A stretch of 24,202 nt of DNA. It comes from Seison nebaliae. Its lineage: Eukaryota; Rotifera; Pararotatoria; Seisonacea; Seisonidae. The notes below the pieces were generated by a model that was given only the letters and a program-made list of their open reading frames with translations, did not search any database and was not told the origin of the DNA. The DNA lies in assembly GCA_023231475.1 (NCBI GenBank), contig JALJEE010002627.1:1-24202 (forward strand). The letters run 5' to 3'. Position numbers and translations under genes: made by a program. Positions 11,418 through 22,200 of the stretch are shown one piece after another (position 1 is the first letter of the stretch; each line of letters opens with the position of its first letter).

Positions 11418-12317
11418 AATGTTGTATGTAATCTACTTTTGGTTTGCAATTGGAATTTTAATTGGATATGACTCGAACGAATAAGTGGAAGGAAGAACGA
11501 TATAAATTACTTAACGTTAGTCAATTTATATGAAATGGGAAGAAGTAATTTGATGAAAATATTTATAGTGAAATCGAAGAAAATTTCTTTCTTTTTTTAT
11601 CGAACACTCTAATCTCAAATTTCTTTTCTGTTTCTCAATTATTTCTCTTCCGATATGAACGTTCAATCAAGTTCATGACCATATTAGTTCAGCAGTGAAC
11701 AAGATACTAGAGATTATGCAAATTTATTCACAGAATCGCAGTAAATGTGAACGTCATCATTTGAAAATGATGTTCATAATTTCAGTGTAATTGAAAATAT
11801 CGAATATTGTAAACGACGAATTACGAGATGTTCCATTCTCCATCTCTTGCTCCTTTATACGCCGTTTGTTGCATCATCCACTTTTCTTTTCCTTCCCACA
11901 CTATCAACGAGAAGAGACAAACATTACGTCTAAAAACTACAAACACTACACGGACTACATGAACTACATGGTGGAATCGACGATTCATAATTGAGAATTG
12001 ATCAATAGATAAATAGAATAGTGAGAAACGTCGTTAAGTTGTAGCGATTCTATCGTAAATGTGTTTTCCTAGAATGATTCGATCATTCGTCTTCGACCGA
12101 GAGATAAGTTACATTTTAATCATAAAGAACGTTTGTGAATAATGATGAAAATGTAGAGAACGGTTTTCCTTCCATTTTCCTCCCGTTAATTCTTATTCAT
12201 TTCCCCTCCAAAAAATATTCTTTCATCAGTTCTAATAAGAGAACAAACAATTCCTAATAAAGAGTCATCTATCTTCTCCCTTCTGATTAGTTGCTTCTCA
12301 TCATTTTCTTAAACATT
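11418..12317. other. Intergenic region between genes B and C
   Basis: About 900 nt, AT-rich, with no domain-bearing frame on either strand. The + strand frame at 11791-11994 has no recognisable features. It should hold the promoter of gene B (just right of 11417) and the 3' UTR of gene C. I see no canonical AATAAA on the minus strand immediately after gene C. Confidence 0.45.
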
Positions 12318-13104
12318 TTACTTCTCAACTACCTTCTCTTTCATTGAGATGATTTGAGAGATTTTCAAACCTTCTTTAAATTCGCAATTATTCCCAGCGT
12401 ACGGATAAGGACATTGACAACGATGTAAATTCGTCCCAAAAATATAACAATTTCCACCATTTCGACATGGACTACTCAGACACGGGTCATCGTAGAAAAC
12501 ATTCGTATTACTAGTGGAAAAATGAAATAATTGAAAAATAGAATTGGATGAAAGTGAACCTTCGACATTCATTTATACACATCGCACTCGATGATGTTCC
12601 ATTCACATAGATTTGTCTCAACTGATTTTGGAAGGTGTAGCCTCGAAACCATTTGACATCGACGCAACAATTTGTGGGGAAGATTAACGAATTTAAATTT
12701 CGCTTGATATCCACATTGATATAATTTTCGTTATTGATCTTTGAGTATTCCACTTTTCCGTTGATATTCAATCGATTACTTCCAAGAAAGTTATTCAAAT
12801 TATTCGGATACATTCTCGCTTGTTCGATGAAGATATTTCCATTCAATTTATATACTATATAAATGTTGTAAGTGTCTTGATAAGGACATTTGAGACCGAA
12901 CGCCACATAATTATTATCGAGATTAATACGAAATTTCAGTTTCAAATTGAGTTGATTATTGAGAGTTGTAATTGAGAAATCATTCTCGCACCGTTTACTT
13001 GTAATATCACAACCCATTCCATTCCAATCACAAACGGCATTGCAACGATGAAAAAGGAAGCAAACAGATAGAAGCGCCAAAACATTTATCATCATTTCTT
13101 TCAT
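12318..13104 (-). CDS. Gene C: secreted DOMON-like plus single-EGF protein
   Basis: Two exons: 13104-12560 and 12510-12318, with a 49-nt phase-2 intron (GTTCAC...ACTAG). The start is ATG 13104 or 13092. A signal peptide (INVLALLSVCFLFHRCNA) is followed by a domain of about 150 residues resembling the DOMON parts of genes A and B. It has YVAFGLKCP then YNIYIVYKLNGNIFIEQARMY, the same strand-turn order. A cysteine-rich linker (MCINECR) joins to one EGF: DPCLSSPCRNGGNC ... RCQCPYPYAGNNC. The frame ends at 12318 after a short polar tail. As in gene B, a GTTTGA donor-like site follows the EGF, so a further 3' exon cannot be excluded. DOMON is less certain here than in gene B. Confidence 0.75.
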
Positions 13105-14730
13105 TTCTTCTTGTTCTAAATAAAATATTTTATTAAAAACTTTTTTGAGGCAATATGAAAGAAGAGTGAACGAATAAACTTTGAATGACTATAGAGAACG
13201 ATTGATTGATTGAATGTTTGATTGATTGTTCATTCAAAAATATTTCCAAATATTCTATTGACCTCCAGATCATTTCAAAGGTTACATATTCCCTAATTGT
13301 TCCCTCAGTCTATTCAACGTTCTGCTAAATCAATTATTAACAAGAACAATTCCTTTTGAATCGAGTCGACTGGTGAGCATTCATTGACTAGTGACGACCT
13401 TATACGTTCGTCCTTCCAATTCAAACGAACGTTTCATTTCTCAGAACTTTCACACTTGCTACATAATATTTTCCAATTTGATTCCTTATTAAATTAACTC
13501 TAACGAATCCAGCAATTACCGTTCTTTTATAAATAAATAACAATTCATAGAAATTCATAAAACCAAACAGTTATATCTTTAAATTTCTCCCTTGTTACGA
13601 ACATGGTTTTCTGACCAAACAAATTCCTCTTATTATTCTTATCACAAATTACTCAAGAACCCATATCAATTATGTTTAGTGATGAAATTCTTATTATCTC
13701 CAAACAATTAATGAAACATCTATCAGAATTCTTCATGATCAAAGAATGATTGTAGAGACTCTATGATCCTCAAAGAAAATTTTAAAAGATCATAGTACCA
13801 TTGTTAGGTGAGATGAGGAAAACTTTATTTAAAAACGGTCGGAAATTAATTGAAAGAAGTAAAAATAAAGACCGTTTTCCCAATTCTACCCAAATTATTT
13901 CAACGAACCTTCACTAACTCCATAGTTCTATATTTTCTACATTGTTTGGGAATAATTTTACAATTTGTTCATATAACAAACAAAATATCTCCACTAGATA
14001 ACCCGAAATGTTTCAATTTCCATCTGAAACGGAAGAGGAAAGTGTGTAGCGATTTCTAGAAACATCAGAACTGCGCAATGACATCGGAATTTTCCTTCAT
14101 CCATTTCAAAGATTTTCTTATGAATGTCGAAATAAAAAGAAATGTTTATAATTAACATTTTCAGTTTATAAGCACCGTTTCCTCATTCGAAACAACGTTA
14201 CTTCCACCTTTTTTCCATATAATGGGAACAGAAAATAAAATAGCTCCATTTCTATATCACAACTACGATACGTATACTATCAATATCTTCCACTTTAATA
14301 CTTGTTCAACACAACTTCACCCACAATCAACCGTTGAGTCGAAAACGTATTAAAACTCAAATATTTGGAATAAAATTTGGAACGTTATCTAACAATTTGA
14401 TTCATTAAGAGAATTTAGTCTTTTAAAATAGTTTTAATTAATCAATGATCAGTGATCATTTGAGAATTTTTAATATATATTTTTTTTAAAATTTAATTTC
14501 AGATAATTGTCAATTTGAATAATTAAAACATTAACAAATTTCAGTGAAAGTAATCGGATTAAGAGTAGGTAAATTTATTAGTAAATTAGGAACGATTTAA
14601 CCGCCAAAAAAAAGATTAGATAAAAAATTTCATGGAAAGTTGACTAATAAAATTTTTTGAATTTTTAGTTTGAATTACGAAACGATTTTATCTGATATTC
14701 TTTATTCATCCAAGTATTAGTACGATTCGA
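13105..14730. other. Divergent intergenic region between gene C and the first NUDT9 copy
   Basis: About 1.6 kb separates the minus-strand cluster from the plus-strand genes, so it should contain two outward-facing promoters. I find no coding gene in it. Near its right end several TTTCAG-type acceptors (about 14503 and 14545) and TTTTTAG (about 14668) could end a 5' UTR intron of the NUDT9 gene. A small inverted repeat, AATGATC-agt-GATCATT, lies at 14444-14460. Confidence 0.45.
13404..13432. repeat. Inverted repeat upstream of gene C
   Basis: Perfect 8-bp arms ACGTTCGT (13404-13411) and ACGAACGT (13425-13432) flank a 13-nt spacer, about 300 bp upstream of the gene C start. It is a candidate regulatory palindrome; it could be chance. 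Confidence 0.25.
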
Positions 14731-15660
14731 ATGAGAATGGGTAACATCGTCTCTTACGTCTATAATTTGATGTTTGGATTTGAAGTGCAGACTCACATTA
14801 AAGCGTTGACTTCACCTTATGCGCGAACGGATGTTCGGCGAGTTCCATTGAAAGATGTAGAAGTTCCTTGGTCGTACGTTTGGCCAGAATATTCACCACC
14901 AGAATACACAGCCGAATTCTTAAAAGGACAAAATAGACGAGTTTATGCAGATCCCGATTTTCCCAATGAATCAACAAACACTAAAGTGATATGGAATGAA
15001 TTGGACGAGAATTATGGATATAATCGAAAAAGTTTTATGGGACATTATGAATTTGATGAGATAACAGGAATGCCATTGAATCCTATTGGTCGTACAGGAT
15101 TATGTGGTCGAGGAATTCTTGGGCGTTGGGGACCGAATCATGCGGCTGATGCTATCGTCACAAGATGGTGTCGTAATGAAAAAAATGAAATTGTGAAAAG
15201 TGAGATAGATGGAAAGAGATTATTGGAATTTGTATCAATTCGACGAGGAGATACTGGAGAATATGCTTTACCAGGCGGTATGGTAGACAAAGATGAATTA
15301 GTGAGTGAAGCGATTAAACGTGAATTTGGAGAGGAAGCATTGAATTCGTTAGAGATGGAAGAAGAAGAGAAAATGAGAATAATGAAGAATTTAGAAGAAT
15401 TCTTCACGTCTAAAGGATATCACATTTATTCAGGTTATGTCGACGATCCCAGAAATACAGATAATGCTTGGATGGAAACAGTCGCCACAAGTTTCCATGA
15501 TGAAAGTGGCGAGTGCATGACAAAATTTCAATTGAATGCTGGTGACGATGCATCACATGTTCAATGGACAAAATTTTATGGCGATCTTCAATTATATGCG
15601 AGTCACGCATCATTCATTCAAAAAGCTGCTGAATATTTAAATGCATCCTTCTCAAACTAA
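14731..15660 (+). CDS. NUDT9: NUDT9-type ADP-ribose pyrophosphatase, intronless copy
   Basis: A single exon of 309 codons. It closely matches the NUDT9 family: SPYARTDV near the N-terminus, GRTGLCGRG then GRWGPNHAAD (residues about 117-138), the Nudix box from G183 to E202 with the catalytic REFGEE intact (R197-E202), GYVDDPRNTDNAWMET, and a C-terminal AGDDASHVQW. NUDT9 hydrolyses ADP-ribose to AMP and ribose 5-phosphate using Mg2+. The intact REF.EE predicts an active enzyme, unlike the altered box of the TRPM2 C-terminal domain. The ATG at 14737 has a much better context (A at -3, G at +4) than the one at 14731 (C at -3). It would give an MGNIVS start suited to N-myristoylation rather than a mitochondrial presequence. 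No introns occur, whereas the neighbour has four. Confidence 0.92.
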   Translation: MRMGNIVSYVYNLMFGFEVQTHIKALTSPYARTDVRRVPLKDVEVPWSYVWPEYSPPEYTAEFLKGQNRRVYADPDFPNESTNTKVIWNELDENYGYNRKSFMGHYEFDEITGMPLNPIGRTGLCGRGILGRWGPNHAADAIVTRWCRNEKNEIVKSEIDGKRLLEFVSIRRGDTGEYALPGGMVDKDELVSEAIKREFGEEALNSLEMEEEEKMRIMKNLEEFFTSKGYHIYSGYVDDPRNTDNAWMETVATSFHDESGECMTKFQLNAGDDASHVQWTKFYGDLQLYASHASFIQKAAEYLNASFSN

Positions 15661-15916
15661 ATTGATGACGAACTTTAAATTTCTCATTTTCTTCATACAA
15701 ATCTTACTTTTCAAAGACTCTTTAGACTCTTTCTTTATTTTTAAAAAAATTATAAAAAATATAAAAATTTTATTTGAAAAAAATCAATTATCTATTTTTA
15801 ATTGAAAGAATGCAATTCGGTCATTTTTTTTTTGGGAGTTGTTTGATGAGTTTGAGAAATGTTTCGATGACAAGACGGCAACAGTCACTACCAACTATTT
15901 TAGAATAGGATCGTCT

Positions 15917-15929
15917 GTTGCTTAGCGAC
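15917..15929 (+). promoter_or_regulatory. X-box (RFX)-like site, 13 bp
   Basis: GTTGCTTAGCGAC fits the degenerate RFX/DAF-19 X-box RYYNYY-N1-RRNRAC. It lies 85 bp before a better match and about 480 bp upstream of the second NUDT9 start. Confidence 0.3.
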
Positions 15930-16013
15930 CCGTCAGTAGCATAAGGAAGGAATAAGCGAAAGAGTTGTTTCTTGTGCAAGAATGAATCAACAAATCAATA
16001 CACTGTTTACGTC

Positions 16014-16027
16014 GTTACTATGACAAC
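16014..16027 (+). promoter_or_regulatory. X-box (RFX)-like site, 14 bp
   Basis: GTTACTATGACAAC fits the full X-box pattern, RYYNYY-AT-RRNRAC, with good half-sites (GTTACT / GACAAC). X-boxes bind RFX factors and mark ciliary genes in many animals. It lies 385 bp upstream of the second NUDT9 start. Function is inferred only from the match. Confidence 0.4.
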
Positions 16028-16411
16028 AAACTATTATTCGTGAGAGAAGGAGAGAAATAGGAAGGATGAATGATTGATAATAAAATTTGTAGAATAGAAA
16101 CTTATTAATTGAAGTTGAGAACAGAAGGAAATACTTTCATATTCCTCCACCCAATAATTAGTAGTTCTGTCTTATTCTTATGGAATAGACGAAAATAACT
16201 GATAATTTCATCTCTAATTCTTCTAAGTAATTGCAACGTGAAATTCTTTTGTTTTTAACATTCATCCTCATATTCTCACACCAAATTTCTTTCTTATTTA
16301 ACAGAGAATGAATCGAATATCTATCGGATAAAATACCCATCAAATAATAAACATACTTTCCCATTCAAACAAATTTTCAATTAATTACAACTGAATAGAA
16401 CTGCATAGATA

Positions 16412-17565
16412 ATGGGTCATTTGTACTCGCGTTTATTTGCTCGTGAGGTGAAGCAATTGAAGGAAGGAAAACGGAAAATTATTCCAAAACCACTACATGA
16501 GAAAGCTCGCTCATCACCATATACTCGAACTAAATTGGAAGTTCTTCATCATCATCTTCATCTCATTTCTTTCAATTCTGTATCTCATTTTTAGAGATTT
16601 GAAGTTGAAGATAAATATGTTCCATGGGAAGTGTTGTTTCCCAAATATGAACCTATTGAATTTACCTCTCCGAAATTCGTCGGACCAAAAAGACGTCCTT
16701 ATGCTGATCCTGATTTTCCGTTAATATTTCCATAATTAATTTATTATATATTCCCATTAAATTGAAGGAATGAACAAGTGAATCATCCAGCACGATGGAA
16801 TGAGATCGATGCGTCTTATGGATTGAATCGAAAAAGTCATGAAGGAACGTATAAAATAGTTGATGATGTACCTTTGAATCCGAGAGGTCGCACTGGATTA
16901 TGTGGTCGAGGTCACTTGGGTTTTTGGGGACCGAATCATGCCACTGATCCCATCGTTAGTCGATGGAAAATGAATAAAGAAACGAATGAAATAGAAAGTG
17001 GAAGAGATCGGAAACCGATAATGCAACTCATTCTGATTAGAAGACGTGATACAAACATGTTAGCCATACCTGGTGGAATGGTGAGTAAAAATGAATTGGT
17101 TTAAATTTCTTTCAATTTTTTTCAGTTATTTTATCATAATTCATTCGATTTAGGAAACGGTGACGAGAAAAAGAGAATTTGCAGAGGAAGCGATGAATTC
17201 TCTAGAATTATCAGAAAAGGAGAAAGTTCAAGTGAATGAACAAATCGAAGATTTCTTCTCTCGTTGTTTCCGTCAAGAGATATATGCCGGTTATGTGGAT
17301 GATCCTCGAAACACCGATAATGCTTGGATGGAAACTATTGCAACACATTATCACGATAACAATGGGGAACATGTTGAGAAGTTTAAACTAAAAGCAGGTT
17401 AAATATTTGAATGTTAAACGAATGTTTGAACGTTCCATCCTTTCAGGAGATGATGCCGTCGGCGTTGAATGGTATGACTATAACTCAAATATGAATTTAT
17501 ATGCAAATCATGGCGATTGGATAAATCAAGTCGCTACAAATTTGTCAGCGTCGAAAGATAATTAA
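16412..17565 (+). CDS. NUDT9: NUDT9-type ADP-ribose pyrophosphatase, five-exon copy
   Basis: Exons 16412-16540, 16595-16719, 16768-17098, 17154-17397, 17447-17565 give 315 residues in frame. The ATG has strong context (A at -3, G at +4) and begins MGHLYS. Exon boundaries were set by alignment to the upstream paralogue: SPYTRTKLE|RFEVEDKY, YADPDFP|NEQVNHP, GGMVSKNEL|ETVTRK, KAG|DDAVGVEW. The family motifs GRTGLCGRG, FWGPNHATD, REFAEE and GYVDDPRNTDNAWMET are all present, so the Nudix box is complete in this model and activity is expected. Introns are 48-55 nt. The third uses GTTTAA at 17099; a textbook GTGAGT 18 nt upstream (17081) would also keep frame but removes six Nudix-box residues. It is a tandem paralogue of the intronless copy about 750 nt upstream. 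The pair may have divergent expression. Confidence 0.9.
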
Positions 17566-19255
17566 TGATTCTTTTCTATAATTTTATTGAAAGAAATCTA
17601 TTCTTAATTCGTGTTGAGGACTTTCTGAGTTCCATCTTATCATCTGCAATCCATCTATATTTGATGCATGTGTCTATTCATCTTTTTCTCATTTTACATT
17701 CTTAGATTCAACTGACACAAATTCTCAATAAACGATCCATGTCAAATGTTTTGTTTTTTCTCAATAAATGTAAATAATAATTTAGAAAGAATTATAGTTA
17801 AACAAAAATTTCCATTTTCTCATCATAGTCTTCTATTTTACTATTTTACTGTACTACTACTAAATCTCGAGAATATACTACTCACAAGATAGACCTGTCA
17901 GAAGTATTTAACCAGTCTCTGATTAGAGAACTTAATTTCCATACTAGTTAATGGCTTCATATTTCTCTAACATTACTAACACCTAGTAACATTAGACCTT
18001 ACTTCCTCAAACAAAAATCGTTCCATTTCTGATGATCACCTACCTCTCCATATAAATTATAAAAATTTATTATAATGAATAAGACTGATATTGGTCCGGT
18101 TTCTCGTACAATTATTAGTTTATGCTCTTCTTATACAGTTTAATTTTATTGTCTATTGCTGTCGAAGAATAACCAATTTCCAAAACAGAACGATCTAACG
18201 ACGCTGTGACTCCCATCACTTCCGGAATCGAACCACAATATTATGAGATTCTGTATGAATTTTCTGATATTCTAACATAAAAAGTGTGTTTTGGGAACAT
18301 AATTTTTTTTCCTGTTCCTCATTTTGGCACTAGTTGTGAGGAAGGATGTTAGAGGGTGTTGTTGAATAAGCTGAAATTTAAATAGGATAATTAATAATAT
18401 TAATTTAATATATCACATTTTCTTCATAATCCACAACCAATGAAATTACTGAGTTTAATAAAAACTAAAAATTTCAAGTCATTTTCATTGCGGTTTCGTT
18501 GTTTTGAAAAGAACTAAATTTTTAGTTTTTTTAAGTTATATTCGTTTATTATCATTTATTAGATTAGGTTATTTAGATACTTAAATTTAGTGAAAGGTTC
18601 ATCTTTGTTTGACGTTTGTTCTTTATTTAATGATTAAGTTGTTTGTCTAATGAATATGATCTGTGGAACTTTAATTGAAAAATAAAGTGGAGTGTAGTGG
18701 GTTGAAATGATGTCTCTCATTCTTATTCTTGACATTTATTTGAGAAAAATTGAATGAGGAAATATTTTGATGTCCATAGGAAGGTTATTGAGATGACTAT
18801 CATACTCTCACCATTGAACGGAAATAAAAATTACACGTGTACAATGCATACGTAGTGTTTAGAATTGGTTGTGATGAAATATGTCGGCGCGGGAGAATCA
18901 TGTCGTAGTTAGAGATGTATAAAGAGGAATGTAGATGAAAGAAAAAGTTGATAGGAGAAAGGAATGAATGTAAACGTGAAGCTTCTTCGAATTCGACGTC
19001 ATGTTGTATATGTTTGCTTATACATCTCCATCTCCTACTACATGAACAATTGCAGAGTGATGTATACTACTATTATGTATACGTATGTGCGTTGGGGGAA
19101 ATTGGCTCTCACTCGCAATACAAAGTGAAATTGACAGTTAAGAAATTTAAGAAGGAAAAGTGGAAATAGAGCGCAATAAAAAATTTTATTTTACTTTATT
19201 CAGTTTTTGATAAAGTTTCTTCCTCTTACTAACACATTGGTCTGATCAATATCTG
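17566..19255. other. Intergenic region upstream of the PDXDC1 homologue
   Basis: About 1.7 kb. The left 200 nt are the 3' UTR of the NUDT9 copy. No protein with recognisable features is seen; the frame 18948-19169 looks like leader sequence. A TTTATTCAG at about 19195-19203 could end a 5' UTR intron of the next gene. A tRNA-like T-arm on the minus strand near 18230 was examined and rejected. Confidence 0.45.
17727..17732 (+). other. Polyadenylation signal of the five-exon NUDT9 copy
   Basis: A canonical AATAAA lies 160 nt after the stop codon. A second AATAAA follows at 17763-17768. Either could be used. Confidence 0.5.
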
Positions 19256-22200
19256 ATGGAACGGCAATCTTCTCTAATCGTCGATGATCGTCCACATTCG
19301 ACATCATCTCTCGCTTCATCCACTGATGGTCCGATTGATGACGGTACGATGGTAACGAAAAATCTTATTGGAAATCTGAAAGAAGAATCGAAAGAGATGG
19401 GAAGTAATGAAGATAATTGTGATGGTGATAATGTGACAGATTCGTTGAATGAAGAGACGAAAGTTATGATAAAAAAATCGATTGTACCAAATATAGAAAC
19501 GGATGCACTTTATGGAAGAGTTCTCGGTCCCATCATGTCACAATTGGATGAATTGGCGAAGAAGAATGATGAGATCATGAATAATTTGATGGAAGAATTA
19601 GAAGAGAAAAAGAAAAAGGAACAACTCGATATCGATCTCTCACACATTCCACAACTCTTACGTGATAGTAAAAAGAATTTGAATGAAATCGTCGATGATT
19701 CATTAGAATGTTTAATAAAGAATCATTTTCAAGAATTTGACAAAACATCATTTATACCACGAGCTCATTGTCGATCATATGAAGCGACATTCAATTGTTT
19801 AAATGATTTAGAACGATGTCAATTCGAATCTATTTTATCAAACACATCTTTCGATATCGTCAATGTGAAGAGTGTGAGAGATTTGGTGGAAATGATTCGG
19901 AGTCGTTTACAAAACGATACGAAAAATACCAACGTCAACAACAACAACAGTAGTGTGGCGGCGAATGTTTGTCAAGAGATGATGATAAGTAAATTGAATG
20001 AACAATCGAAATATACGGCGAATTTATCAATAACGAATATTGTTTCATATGCGACGAGTTTATTATCGTATCTTTGTGGTGAGAATGGAATCGATGCCAT
20101 TCTTTTACCATTTATCACTCGTACATTATCATTGAATGTGATTGAATGGTTGACAAGAATTTATCGATTTCCATCAAATTCTCATCTCTATCTTCATCAT
20201 GATATTTGGGATGGTTGTGTGAGACTTGCTCGATATAATTTGTGTCGATCATATCCCAATTATTCTAGAGATGGTTATTTGGCATTTGACGATCATGCAC
20301 CAGTTATTTATTTGAGTAGTGGTGGAGGAATTGAATGGACGAATTATTTGAAAAATGAAGAGAATAGTGATTTGTTGGCACATCTCAAATATCATTTGGC
20401 AACAGAATTAGCACTTCCATGTACGTCCATTCGATTATTACCATCTGAACAATATGAAGATTATGATCGAACACTTCATTCTAATGAGAATAAAAAGACA
20501 AAGAGTCATGACAAACCTAGTATCGTAAGTAAGAAACGATTCGAGATGATGTTAATGGAAGATTTAATGCGTGGAAATCTCCCTCTTATGGTTATCGGAT
20601 GGATTGGTACACCAGGTAATTCTCTTGGTTTTATCGATCCTTTAAATGAATTACGTGAGATTGCTAATCGTGTTTGTGGAGAGAAATCTTTTATAAAATT
20701 TCCCGTTTGGTTCCATGCTCAAGGTGATTTGTTAGCAACATTGCCGATGATTCATAATGAGATTCCTTCCAAAGTTCTCACTACTATCGATTCTATGAAT
20801 TCGATGACATTAAATTTCGGTCAATGGCTCGGTGTTTCACCAGGTATCATGTTGCCAAACATCACATTATATCACGATACAAAACCGTTTAAGAATAAGG
20901 AGGAGGAAGAGAAGGAGAAGGAAGAGAATAGTGAACAAAATGAAACATCAATAAAGGAAAATGTTGATGAAGAGAATAAATTGAAAAAAAAGAAGAAAGA
21001 GAAGAAGAAATTAAATGAAGATTATGTGAATATGTATCATGCAGGATTATTACCAGAAAATGTTTGTGTCCGTTCTGGTACAGATACTCTACTTTATGGA
21101 TTGAGATGTGTTAAATCAGTTCCCTTACACTTACAAGGAATCTTCCAATATTGGTTCCTTTTACAACATTTGGGTTATGAGGGATTGATTTCGAGAATAA
21201 GACAAACTTGTGAATTAGGAAATCGATTAGCACGTCATCTCATGTTGAATGATGTGATAAAGATTTGTAGTTATCATAAAGTGGCGAAAGATGGAAATGA
21301 AGAGAAAGTGGAAATATTTTCATCATTCTCTCAATTGTTGACGGATGTGATCGATTCATTATTGGCGATCGATTATGTCAATCCGATTGTCGTTTTCCGA
21401 TTCGAACCCACCAATGTTTCCATACCAGACAAACGATATGTGGATCTTTTAAATTATTGGTTATTCGACAATCTCATTCATTTAACTGATCAATTACATA
21501 ATAATCAGAAGAATATCATTCGGAAATTTGAATTCGATTTTATTCATTTAAGTTCGGATGTAGAGCAAATGAATAAGAAACAATCGAAAAAAGCGATCAG
21601 ATTCATTCCCTTTCAACATTCCAATCTTCTCGCCATTCAATCAAATGATCTACAACAACTCTTCGATTATGTTGATGAGAAGATTGAAATTATTTCAGCT
21701 ACATTCGATTGTCGTCAATTGTTATTAGAATTGGAGAAGAATTTCTCTTTTGCTGATAATCTCAAATTTATTCCATTAGATGATTGGCCAGGAATCGGTG
21801 GTATTCGTTACATTTCTGATGGTCGTTCCGATGATCAATTAGATATGATCAATGAACGTATCGTTCAAGAATTGCGTCGTATTGATTCAGCGTTTACTAT
21901 GACTTCTGCCATCATCAACACAAAGAAAATAAAATTCATTCGATTAGGAATGATGACAACTTCGTTGACATTGAATTTGACATTGAAACAAATCGTCGAA
22001 ATTGGAAATCGTATAATTGATGAAGATGAACAATTACAATTCTTATCACAGAAAGTTCAAGAAGGAATTCGAGAAGCATCATCAGCAATCGAAAGAGAGA
22101 ATCAACGTATACGGAATGAGGAGGGCGTCGTTCGTAAGATTCCACTTGTAGGCAATTTATATAATTGGTGGTCTCCTTATCAAGTGGAGAAGAAAGGTCA

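Larger units (their letters stand above)
15661..16411. other. Spacer between the two NUDT9 copies
   Basis: About 750 nt. The first 170 nt are very A/T-rich and probably hold the 3' end of the upstream copy, although no clear AATAAA is seen. A less AT-rich block at about 15860-16060 contains two X-box-like motifs and is the likely promoter region of the second copy. A minus-strand frame at 16158-16364 shows nothing recognisable. Confidence 0.5.

Noticed and set aside
18160-18245. Possible tRNA on the minus strand, from a T-loop-like GGTTCGATTCC
   Set aside because: The T stem has a mismatch and no 5' acceptor strand complementary to the 3' side is found at the right distance, nor a good anticodon arm.
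18948-19169. Open frame of 73 codons upstream of the PDXDC1 homologue
   Set aside because: Low-complexity composition with no recognisable domain; more likely leader sequence.
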